Part shown: piece by piece, positions 54,912 to 64,000 of the stretch
Layout: each line of letters opens with the position of its first letter
Numbering within the stretch: position 1 is the stretch's first letter
Source: Monocercomonoides exilis
Taxonomy: Eukaryota > Preaxostyla > Oxymonadida > Polymastigidae
Length of the DNA stretch: 64,000 bases
Direction of reading: 5' to 3'
Assembly: GCA_001643675.2 (NCBI GenBank)
Contig: LSRY02000003.1
Span: forward strand, 1,478,001-1,542,000
Notes under the pieces: generated by a model
Seen by the model: only the letters and a program-made list of their open reading frames with translations
Told to the model about the DNA's origin: nothing
Databases searched by the model: none
Translations under genes and position numbers: made by a program

Positions 54912-55748
54912 ATTTCTTCTAATTCTGATGGCTTTTCATTTCACTTTGCATTCATGAATTTTCATCTTCTTTTCAACAAGAGAACATATCATCACTTTTC
55001 TTTTGAGAAGTCTCACATCGGATCGCATTAAACATATTTCTTTGTCATTTCTTCATCTAATTTTTTCTTTTCATCAAATGCAAATTCCGCTTGTTGCTTT
55101 TAGGAATGCTTTCTATTATTCTTCTCTTCAAAATGCATTTCTTCAAGCATATCAGAAAGCTCTTCAAAACTTTCAATTTCTTTTGCCATTCCCATTTCTC
55201 CTTTTTTGAGCGCTGCAGACGCACTTATTTCATAGAATTATCCTTCGATTATTGATCTTCCTAAAACAACCGCTTTCTCTTTTTGTTTCATCTTCTGTGA
55301 TATGTTGAAGGCGCATGTAATAATGCAACCTCTCGAAGATCATCCACATAATCGTTCGTTCCAAATAACGTCTTCTGCCCTGCTCCTTTTGTTTTCTGTG
55401 AATTCTTTCAGCTTCCAAATGAAAAAAAGTCAGATTCAACCTTCATGGATTGTGCACCCGATGATCGGCTTTTCTTAATTTGATATTGAATCACTTCCGT
55501 TGACATATAATTTCAGCTGATATTCTGCGATAGAATAAATAATCCTTTTGTGCTTCCGAAAAGAAAATAAAAGATGACGCTTGGCCCTGAATTCGATGAG
55601 AATTTGAATGAAATGGAAATGACAATTTTTGTTGTTCGTCGAAGAAGGCTGGTGAAAAAGAATGAGAAGCAAGAACACAGAAATGAGCATCGTAATCCAT
55701 TTCGCACACCCCAACAATTGATACCTGTGGCGCAGGAACAGCCCTCAC
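54912..55748. other. Spacer with coiled-coil remnant (minus) and a plus-strand fragment
   Basis: Mirror of 38481-39311. Plus 55574-55756 is a 60-codon open frame: TLGPEFDENLNEMEMTIF, VVRRRRLVKKNEKQEHRNE, ending QEQPSRG. Minus 55230-55439 is the LEAERIHRKQKEQ fragment. Confidence 0.4.
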
Positions 55749-56716
55749 GAGGATGAGAAACTGAGCCCAACCACCTTGCCAATGCAAGTCCAGCAAATGT
55801 GTTGGTATTTTCGCTGCAACTCGAGAAGCTGATTGTGGATTTGTTGGCTTCGCTGTTCATGCTGGTTCACAGAACAAGAAATGATAAAGAAATCACAATT
55901 TTCATTTTGAAATGGACAGAACCCCCCGATGCTCGTTTCTTGTTCTGAGTCGCAAATGAGGGCGCTTCGCTCGTTTGAAGAGCAGGGGCCATGGTTTTTT
56001 TCTCTCTTCAAAATCCGACTCATTGCATTACATTGTCTTTCGAATAAAAACTTTTTGAATCGCACTTCGTTCAGACGACTTTTTTTATCAATTCTGGCAC
56101 TTCATCGACTTTAGTCTTTGCCATTGCCATAACATATTCCGATTATTCATCGGTAAATGAAAGCAACTGAGATTCTCTATCGCCCTTGCCCGATTTTGAG
56201 GATAATGAAGATAATATAAAAGGACTGCATGCAGCGGAAGACGTCTGAGCTGACGAACAGAACAGCAAAAAGTGCACCAAGAAAGACTGCTGTGGCATCG
56301 GCGTGTTTGATTCAGCGCGAGCGTTTGACGCTTCACGTCCTGTTTGCGGGATGCGAAATCGAGTCTGCAGAGCAAAGGATTTTTGATGGGGAATGGCCAG
56401 ATGCGAAGATTGCCCAATGTCCTGCTTTCCGCAATATTGCGATGAATTGCGTTTCTAATTGCAGCTGGGCTTTGTTCTCTTCTCAAGCTCATTACAAAGT
56501 TCGTTAGCCACTTTTTGCTTGAGGCAGCCGAATCTAACAGCCACGGGCTCAGTTGACTTCAAAAACGAGGCAATTAAGCTTGGCAAAACTAGATACAGAC
56601 TTGACACTGCGATTCCGAAATCAGAAAAGCTAACAGCAAAGCTCATGAACATTATAAACCTTTTTTTCTAAAGAAAAAAAAAAGAGTTTCTCTGATGGCT
56701 GCGTAAAACAAACAGC
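55749..56716. pseudogene. Unidentified coding-like block, mirror of 37513-38480
   Basis: Same segments on opposite strands, for example LTLHVLFAGCEIESAEQR on plus and NQHEQRSQQIHNQLLELQR on minus. Confidence 0.25.
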
Positions 56717-57242
56717 GGAGTTTGCTTTATGCCGAGCACTTAGCTTTTTTGGCTGTGTAGAATTCGCGCTCTCATCTTTGAAGTTCGCATTTTAAGGATT
56801 GGCTGCTTCCAGCTGGTAAATCGCAGAGTTTTTGGCATTTCATTTGTGTTTGCTTGGCATCATCATGAGCAGAACATGTCAAAAGTCTTCAGACAGATAA
56901 ATGATCTCTTGATTGGCTGTGCCATCAACATGCAGTTCCAATGTGTGCTCAATTGCTCGTTAAAAATTCGCAATAACGCATTTGGTGCATAAAGAGGGGG
57001 AAAAAGAATAATGCACAGGAAAATCTGCATTTCATTTCCCCCAAAACGAAACAACAGTGGCAATGGCAATAGCAGTGGCAATGGCAATGATGAAGACAGC
57101 AGCAAAAGCGTTTTCTTCAGAGCTGCAGTTTTCTTTCAATGGCACGAATCTCTTGTAAAATAAAACCATTTCCAGCGAGTGATGCTTCTTTCCCACCAAA
57201 AAAATATATAATAACTGCATTGACCATGTGCCAATGCTTCAA
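56717..57242. other. Spacer, no gene supported
   Basis: Mirror of 36987-37512. It contains a short GCAATG/GCCATT repeat (about 57056-57090). Confidence 0.4.
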
Positions 57243-58015
57243 ACAGGAATTTCATCAGAACGAAAATGGCACAGCCCTTGCCCAATCTTCCATGCAACCC
57301 TCTTTATAATTGTTTCTGCCTTTGATCGAACTTTCCAGGGGGGAAAAAAGTGTAGCAAATGAAACAATATCGCATCAATTTGAATAAACCAGCTGCAAGC
57401 CCTTAAACACGAACCCTGAAACTTAAAATTAATAATTATGTCACACAAATCTAACCTCAGCATCCACACCTCCTTCCGCTTGTTCCGCTTGCGTTCTTTC
57501 TGATTGCCCAGATGCCCTTTTCCATTCGCATGCATCATCTGGTCAATGCTTTCCTGGACAATGCTCCTCGTATGTTGCGTCTCGGCAGCATTGCACTTGC
57601 CCTCAAACAGGCATGAAATTTCGTGGTTCACAACATGCTCCCCCCGACAGCCAAAACAGCAAAGGCCGAGATGACACGATGGCTTTTGGGTATGATGATC
57701 CTTTACAGCCGCACATAAGCTTCCATTTCGGTGAAAAGCATTGCAACCACCTTCTTGCTAAATTACAGCACCCCGGCTCATCTGCAATGCCTTTGAGCAA
57801 CTCCGGCTTTTTAGCTTGCACAGAGAAATACCAAAACTGTCTGAAAGCAGCAAGGCGATACGCTCGTTCAACAGAATTAGCATTTGCATTCAGTCGTGAG
57901 TGCCTTCTCCATCTCATCAACTGCATCCACACCCTTTTCATGAAACAAAAATCAACGTAATATTCTGGCTGTTGCTCCGCCACCAGGCAAAAATACTTCA
58001 TAATCTTCAATTTCC
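57243..58015 (-). pseudogene. Unidentified coding-like segment, mirror of 36214-36986
   Basis: Same CLVAEQQPEYYVDF frame, but a one-base difference changes its end to SYPKAIVSSRPLLFW, showing that at least one arm is out of frame. Confidence 0.3.
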
Positions 58016-59187
58016 TTTTTCCTTTTTCTATTTATTTATTTTTTTCCCCTTTTCGTTTCGTTTCGTTTCGTTTCTGTCTCCAGCAAATGCTCAAGACTCG
58101 ATATGCCTTGTGAGCAAGCAACCCAAATTTGCACCGTTCATTTTTCCCCCCCTCTTTGCCCAATAGCCCGTCATTTCTTTGATCGAAAAATCGTTGAGGC
58201 AAAAAGAAATTAAGATCGACTGCCTTGGTATCTTCATTTGCTGCTCCATCTTTGTGCATCGTTGCAAATGGGTAACAGATGCACCCTTGGCGTTAGACTT
58301 CATAATTAGAGGACTCTGGAAATCTCCGCTTTTATTTCTTCATTTCGAAGCCTTTGAATATTTCTATGAAGCCAAAGGGATCGTCAAAAGGGGTTATCAT
58401 TTTCAAAAAAAAAAAAAAAAAGGAAAAAGAAAAAGAAAAAATGAGATATTGTTTAATAACGCTGGAATTAAACAAATGGAACACACAACGGATTAATTGA
58501 CCTCTGTCATATTCCTTTTTGGATCGCACGCTCGACAGAAATGAGCAATCGACATCTGCATTCGGCAAAAATGAATGAATGAACAAACAAACAAATAAAT
58601 GAATAAATAAATAAATAAATAATCATAATATTTGCCATTGCTTCAAACCTCTTCTTCTTCGTCTTCTTCTTCTTCCATCTTTCTTCATCCCTCTTTTTGC
58701 TTGTTCTCCCAACGAACATCCACGGCCGCTGCATGCCGGCAAGCTCAGAGAAGAAATGCCTGCCCCAACCCCCGCATCTGCTTTGCCATTTCTGCTTCTC
58801 TTTCCTTTTGATTTTCAATCCTCTCCCACACACATGCAACCCGCTCTCTATTCCATCTGTGCCTCCTCTGAAAAAAAAGACACTTCCACACTTTGCCCCG
58901 GCTGCTTTTTTTTTTTTTGGCCAGAAACCCCCACAAACAGTCCACCGCCATCTGATTCTGCTCCCCTCCCACCTCCAGAAGCATTCACACTTCATGCAAC
59001 GCGCACTGCTGAAACTGCAAATTCCCACAGGAAAAAAGGCTGCTTCCGAGGCAAGAAGGCGCAATCACCCACTTCCCGCAGTGCACAACCGTTTCACTCC
59101 ACCAACCATTCCGAAAGCACACAAACAGCACACACCAGCTTCCAATGCGCTGAACATGCAACTCCAAGCCCACCCGCCGTCTGCTTT
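58016..59187. other. Unresolved block with simple repeats, mirror of 35042-36213
   Basis: Includes (CGTTT)n near 58051, (AAAT)n near 58571-58624 and T/A runs of different length from the left arm. Clustered substitutions lie near 58979-58999. Confidence 0.4.
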
Positions 59188-59671
59188 CAGTCCTCTTCTT
59201 CGTTCTTCTTCAGTTGAATGATCTTCGCTGGCTCCTTCCTTTTCTTTTTTCCCTTTCGTCTGTCGCCTATCGCCATTCGTTCCTTCATTCCTTCTGTCCT
59301 TCCGTAAATTTCTCCATATTCACTTCCATTTGCCCAGCTTTCATTCCTGTTCCACACCGATCCTGCTTGAAGAGCAGATCCCTTCAATCAGATGCATCTC
59401 GCCCATCCCCTCTGCCCACCTTCTCCAATCAGCCCTGCCATCGTGGAAGAAGACTGCCCATCGAAGCATGGCCCAAAGAGAAGGCCAGCAGATGATCCCA
59501 CTCAACTCGGTTTCTGCTTCTTTCGCCTTTTCATAAACCTGCTGGCAAGCCTTGATGCGCTTCTTGAATGCTTCTCTGGAAAGGAATCTGGCATAAACCA
59601 AACAATACAGAAGAAAATATATGTTATAAAATAAAAAGGCTTTTTCCTTCAATAAAGAAATTTCACACATA
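59188..59671 (-). pseudogene. Unidentified coding-like segment, mirror of 34558-35041
   Basis: Same SREAFKKRIKACQQVYEKAK frame and downstream frame change as the left copy. Confidence 0.3.
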
Positions 59672-60051
59672 AGGAAAAATAAATAAAATTAAATTAAATT
59701 AAAAAATATTTGTTATTTTCATTATTTGTCTCAAAAAAACAGAAATTTCGAGGAAACACACTTCACACACAAGCAACCCTTCTGGCCGCAACAAAGCACA
59801 AGCGCAGAGAAAAGCAAAGAAAATGTGTATTTTCATTGAATTCTTTCACAACTCCATCGTCGCCACGGCTGTTGCTGCATTGGCCAACATCCGCTCAACC
59901 CATTCTCTCTCGCTCTGCATCACATTATGGAATACACAAAAGCTTTCCATATCACTAACAAGCTATGTCAGCCAACTCACTTCCCTCTTCTTCTCTCCTT
60001 CTTTTTCCCTTCTTCTTATTCTTTTCACTCAACACAAAACAAACAATTTTC

Positions 60052-61310
60052 TCACCCAACTTCTTCATCGAATTTGCCTTTTTCCTCAATTACTGTCAAA
60101 TGATCAACTGATATTTACAACTGCTCCACATCTTCAGTCATTTCAATTCGACTTTTCACTGAAGAAATACTCAAACACTCATATTCTTTTCCTGCTGTAA
60201 CATTCTTATTTCTCGTGTATTCCAATGTTGCACAGCAGGCACGCAAAGTGAAAGCATTGTTCAGCATTTGTGAAAGGCGCCTCTCTGAAAAAAATCTCTG
60301 TCCATGTCTCCGCCTTCACAAACCTCAGCCCACTCATCCCAAGCGCCTCCACAACCAGTGGCGCCATCGCTTCTTCCAGCTTCCCCCGGTTCTCTTTGAT
60401 TCTCTCCACAAACTCTCTGTGCGCTGCCGGATACCCGCCTTTCACTTCATTCACATCACCTTCCTCTGCCTCTTCCCGCTCCTCCAGCACCACCAGCACA
60501 ATCTCCTCAGGCAACAGAACCATATCCTCCATCCTCAACCAAACCGCATCCATTCTCTTATCCACTTCACGCACTTCAATCCCTCGCCCCATCATTTCGT
60601 CGTCCAGTTTCACCTCCACACGCCTCGACTGTTGTGATCTCCATATCTGCAGCGACGGGTCAAACAGATCGTAGATCGACGGGAAAGCATTCGCGTCTGG
60701 CGCTGCAAAGATCCGCTTGCTCCCCGATTTCGTTCCCACAGACGCTGCAAGCGACGGAAGCGGTGCCACCAGCGGAACCGAAAGCATCGTCGAAAGCGCC
60801 ACATCGTGTGCACACACAACACCCCCATACAGCACCGCCCGCCGAGCCACAACAAATCATTCGAAGCGTCTGCAGCGCCCGTGGCGACAGCAGCTGCTGC
60901 AGCGACAGCGGCATGTGCCGCCCATACACCCCAGCCGCCTCTGGCACCACAATCCGCAGCCGCCTCTCGATATCATCCATCGCTCCTGCAGACGTGTATG
61001 ACGCAGCCACAGCCGACGCATCCGAAGGGTCAATCGCAGGTGCTGATGATGGCTTATCATCTCCTGTCACTTTCTTCTCTTCGCTTCTCCGCCTCCGGAA
61101 TTCTTTAGCAGACGAAGAAGACGAAGGCGCTGAGCGAAGAGACGACTGCTGCGCTGCCCTGGAAACAAGAAGCTTTTTGAAATAGGCTTTCGTGTCATGC
61201 AACAGCTCCTCTTATGACACAAACACAACATCCACATTCGGATCAGAAAGATCAACCAGCTGTGAAAGCTCTCCGTTCTCAAGTGATGGAAACAGATGGA
61301 ACAGGGTTTC
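60052..61310 (-). pseudogene. IQCH: IQCH-like protein, decayed, right copy
   Basis: Mirror of 32919-34177. It has the TKSGSKRIF and SIYDLFDPSLQ motifs and the same TAA codons and central frameshift. Identical lesions in both arms mean decay came first, or conversion keeps the arms alike. Confidence 0.55.
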
Positions 61311-61360
61311 TTAAAAAGTTGAGTTGAAATGAGAAGATGAAGAAGTTATGCTGATGATGA

Positions 61361-61729
61361 ATGAATAATCGTTCTGGTCTTGCATCAGATGAATTAGATG
61401 AGGAATATGTGAAAAGATCAATTCAGAAATGGAAAAAGCTGCAGTTGCTTTCATCTGCTCATTCCGTTGGATTAAGGCAAAAATCCCACAGAAGCCATGA
61501 GGCATCAGATACTTTCCGCAAAATGTTTGTCATTCCTTTCTCAAAAGATGAAGTCAATTTCGCTCTAACTCCAGACGATAAATATCTTCTCTGGCTTTGT
61601 GTGAGTTTTCTTGCCTGCCTTCATTTCCCTTTCTCACATAAAACACATTTTCATCTTCATAACAAAATATTCTTGCTCAAACAAGAATCTTCGTTTCTTC
61701 TTCATTTTTCTCTTTATCTCTCACACTGA
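61361..61729 (+). CDS. Unknown protein, probable first exon, right copy
   Basis: Same opening as 32548-32868 (MNNRSGLASDELDEEYVKR). It diverges in a patch (SDTFRKMFVIPFSKDEV here, SERFHKMIDMPSSKDEV there) and then rejoins at ALTPDDKYLLWLC and a GTGAGT donor. The arms stop matching about 30 bases after the donor, so the downstream exon, if any, differs. Confidence 0.4.
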   Translation: MNNRSGLASDELDEEYVKRSIQKWKKLQLLSSAHSVGLRQKSHRSHEASDTFRKMFVIPFSKDEVNFALTPDDKYLLWLCVSFLACLHFPFSHKTHFHLHNKIFLLKQESSFLLHFSLYLSH

Positions 61730-61732
61730 TGC

Positions 61733-61796
61733 AGAATGCGAAGAAATACAATTTGATGAAGCAAATTTTGATGATGAAGCAGAAGAAGTTGTATAA
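61733..61796 (+). pseudogene. Acidic ORF fragment upstream of a Pmp-like gene
   Basis: DAECEEIQFDEANFDDEAEE, VV, then TAA, followed in frame by YVVDMFAGEGEKEGH. Same family as 32374-32518 with the stop at the equivalent codon. Confidence 0.4.
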
Positions 61797-61908
61797 TATG
61801 TTGTTGATATGTTTGCAGGAGAAGGAGAAAAAGAAGGTCATTGAATGAGGTTATTGAAGGCATAGAATTGTGAATGCAAATAATTACAAATAAAAACAGT
61901 GAGTCTCG

Positions 61909-63174
61909 TTGAAATTTCTATTTTTTTCTCCTCTTTTATTATTGCGTATTCTTCTGACAAACAAAATCCTCCAAATATTTTTCGCATTCAATTCAACCAT
62001 TTTCATTCACACCCACAACCCCATCGATGGTGCCATTCTCCCCAACCTCAACAGCCCATCCACCTCTCTCTCTGCCTTCAACACCTCTTTTCTTCACCAA
62101 ACACGCTCTTCATCAAATGCTGCAAAGGCGTATATTGGAACTAAAACTGATAGAAAAACACCTGGAAGACTGGATTCCTTTGATGTTAACAGTCATCGCT
62201 TTGAATGGTGCGAATGGAATGATTCAACTGGTGGATCTTCTGCAGGAGGTGCACTTTGTGTTTCTTGTACAAATGCAAATCTCACAATCACTTCTTGCTC
62301 ATTTAACAATTGCTATTGCACAGGAAATGGTGAAGGAGGCGCATTATACTGCATATATTTGTTAAAAGTCAATTTTTCAAAATCCAACTTTTTGAACTGC
62401 CAGGCGAGACACGGAGGGGCTGTTTATGTAGGGTATCCTCAATCCAATTCTGTTTGGACATTCTCAGAAAACAGAGTGGAAAGTTGCTCAATAACAGATT
62501 GGTGTGGAACTGGTTGGTACTTTTCCCTCTATTACATGCCCTCAGATGCTCAATTCCTGTTTTCCAAATGCAAGTGCATCTCAAATTCTGGAAAAGATTC
62601 TGCTGGTTCTTTAACATTTTATAATCCTCCACAAAATAAACCAAGTCAATTTTCAATCAATGAGTGCCAGTTCATTAATAACAAATTGACTGCTTCTTCG
62701 ACATATGGAGGTGCTGCAATGTGTTTTTATCCTCCTTTTTCATGGATGGATGGAGTAAAATTCATCACATTCTGCTTCTTCGATGGCAACACTGCAACTA
62801 ATGGAAGGGGAAACGATGTGTTCTTCAGTGGCAATGCCATATCTCAATCTCCTTTCCAGCATTGTGGATCAACAACTTTAACAAAAAGAGTATGGAATAA
62901 TGGAGAAGCAGACAATGAAACTTTCAATGGCTGGCTCCCCCTCATCGCCCAGAACAAAATCGTTGCAAATGGTGGAACTGATGCTGATGCCTGTGGCAGA
63001 CCCCAACAAACCCCATGTGCTACCATCGAGTATGCCCTCACTGGCTTCATTTCCCTCCTCCAAGACGCCTCCCTCACCCTCCTCACCTCAACATTTGTTC
63101 CAACTCAAACACTCACCTTCAGCGCGGTTTACACAAAAATCAATGGAAATGGTAACTTTTTTCTGATTTCGTGA
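61909..63174 (+). CDS. Pmp-like surface protein G, mosaic
   Basis: 421 residues open from TTG; the base aligned with the A of gene A's ATG is T, but the signal stretch LKFLFFSPLLLLRILL is in frame with the body. Order: HNPIDGA, FEWCEWNDS, GGALCVSC, GGALYC, FSENRVESC, FINNK, FDGNTATNGRGND and a DACGRPQQTPC linker, with an ITGN-type end (INGN) and a six-residue tail. A ~370-bp block (62452-62825) is almost identical to gene E while its flanks differ. If TTG is used, or ATG is lost only here, this is otherwise an intact short form. Confidence 0.65.
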   Translation: MKFLFFSPLLLLRILLTNKILQIFFAFNSTIFIHTHNPIDGAILPNLNSPSTSLSAFNTSFLHQTRSSSNAAKAYIGTKTDRKTPGRLDSFDVNSHRFEWCEWNDSTGGSSAGGALCVSCTNANLTITSCSFNNCYCTGNGEGGALYCIYLLKVNFSKSNFLNCQARHGGAVYVGYPQSNSVWTFSENRVESCSITDWCGTGWYFSLYYMPSDAQFLFSKCKCISNSGKDSAGSLTFYNPPQNKPSQFSINECQFINNKLTASSTYGGAAMCFYPPFSWMDGVKFITFCFFDGNTATNGRGNDVFFSGNAISQSPFQHCGSTTLTKRVWNNGEADNETFNGWLPLIAQNKIVANGGTDADACGRPQQTPCATIEYALTGFISLLQDASLTLLTSTFVPTQTLTFSAVYTKINGNGNFFLIS

Positions 63175-63753
63175 GAATTTCTTCCATTTAGTAATTTTGA
63201 GCATTTTCCATTTCACAGAAAAATCCTTAAGCTTTCATCTTCTTTTCATCAGAAGTTTATTTTTTTTCAATCAATCTTTAATCTCCGCTCATATAAAAAC
63301 ATTTCTTCGTCATTTCTTCATCTATTTTCTTTTCTTCATCAAATGAAAATAAAGCTCATTGTTAAAAGCAATTTTCCATTTTCGTTTCTTCGATCATATC
63401 AGAAAGTTCTTCAAAAACATTTATTTCCTCGACTTTCTTATTCCAACTTGTTCTTATCCAATTAGAGCAAGAATCTCATACAATTTTTCTCCAAATATGC
63501 CTTTTCCTCTCAATTCCTTTTCTTCCTCATTTCATTTTCAATAATCTGTTGTGGTTTTGAAGTTGTGAAATCTGCCGAAGGCTATTTTGAAACCCATCCA
63601 TTTCATAAAAGAATTGTTTCAAAGCTCTTTCTGTTTTCAGCTCATGCTTCAGCTTCCAAATGAAAAAGGCGAAATCGTCCTCCTTTTCTGATTGTGTTCC
63701 TCCTTTTCTGCTTTTCTCCATTCAAAATCACCTCTATTGCTATTTAATTTCAG
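63175..63753 (-). pseudogene. Coiled-coil spacer remnant
   Basis: Minus 63527-63721: DDFAFFIWKLKHELKTERA, KQFFYEMDGFQNSLRQIS, then TGA. Aligns with FFYEMNELKNSVRQVTQ at 41.2 kb. Convergent with gene G, as in the other units. Confidence 0.4.
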
Positions 63754-64000
63754 CTGATGTTTCATCCCAGAACAAATGTTTGCCTTGGCTTTCTGAATAG
63801 TAAATTGATGGCAATGTTTGACTTCGAATTCCACGGGAGATGCATCTGAAGAAAATTGTAACATTTTTGTTGCTCATTGAAGAAGGCGTTGAAGAAGAAC
63901 TTAACAAGAATGAAAAAACTGATATTGGCCCAAATCGACTTTTTGTCACAAATAACTTGAATGGAAATACAAATCATCCAGCTATTGATATGTTGAGAGG
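63754..64000 (+). pseudogene. LIEEG-type spacer remnant, runs off the window
   Basis: FLLLIEEGVEEELNKNEK, NRLFVTNNLNGNTNH, AIDMLRG. Direct repeat of 8047-8300 with scattered substitutions and still open at 64000, so another acidic ORF and Pmp-like gene probably follow. Confidence 0.5.

Larger units (their letters stand above)
47386..61629 (-). repeat. Palindrome 2, right arm
   Basis: Partner of 32600-47102. Where the arms differ by one base in a coding homopolymer (genes D and E), this arm has the open frame. Confidence 0.95.

Noticed and set aside
10141-61629. Both large palindromes as foldback-read or assembly artefacts
   Set aside because: Not fully excluded, but the arms differ by a 2.3-kb tandem duplication, a ~260-bp indel, clustered substitutions and non-symmetric centres, which one molecule read twice would not produce.
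1-64000. Bacterial or viral origin, CRISPR arrays, tRNA or rRNA genes
   Set aside because: No spaced direct repeats, no B-box or rRNA-like sequence and no Shine-Dalgarno spacing; an intron-containing snurportin-like gene argues for a eukaryotic nuclear genome.

Overview
ORGANISM. The window looks like an AT-rich, intron-bearing eukaryotic genome. A snurportin-like gene at the left edge needs GT..AG introns to be read. The dominant genes are paralogs of a large cysteine-rich surface-protein family with GGA[LY] and FxxN motifs like those of chlamydial Pmp proteins. Such families are expanded in metamonads (oxymonads such as Monocercomonoides or Blattamonas, and trichomonads). The introns make an oxymonad more likely than a trichomonad, but this is inference. 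No operon, ribosome-binding-site, CRISPR, tRNA or rRNA signal was seen.

LAYOUT. 1-1.7 kb: 3' part of a snurportin-1-like gene (minus). 2.6-4.1 kb: a small inverted repeat (473-bp arms). 5.4-10.2 kb: two Pmp-like genes on plus. About 10.1-31.2 kb: a large palindrome centred near 21.8 kb. Its left arm carries an extra 2,326-bp tandem duplication that created a chimeric Pmp-like gene. 31.2-32.5 kb: a Pmp-like gene and a small acidic ORF between the palindromes. 32.6-61.6 kb: a second palindrome of about 29 kb centred near 47.24 kb. Each arm carries three Pmp-like genes and a GC-richer block with a decayed IQCH-like (ATP-grasp) gene and unidentified remnants. 61.9-64 kb: another Pmp-like gene followed by a repeat of the 8.05-8.3 kb sequence, so the array continues beyond the window.

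HOW IT FITS TOGETHER. The building block is [Pmp-like gene] - [coiled-coil remnant on the opposite strand] - [LIEEG-type remnant, same strand] - [acidic Glu/Asp-rich ORF, same strand] - [next Pmp-like gene]. Transcription points away from the centre of all three inverted repeats. Pmp-like copies stop at a few shared module boundaries, and most lack an ATG or have their secretion signal in another frame. They share near-identical internal blocks with otherwise different paralogs. This resembles a reservoir of silent or semi-silent copies that recombine, with few expressible members (best: 18281-20368, 13605-14891 and its mirror 26424-27710). Antigenic or surface variation by gene conversion is an inference.

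LIMITS. All calls come from reading the sequence; no alignment was run. One-base homopolymer differences between palindrome arms could be assembly errors. The unit remnants carry TAA, TAG and TGA, so I treat them as decayed, but a UAR=Gln code was considered.
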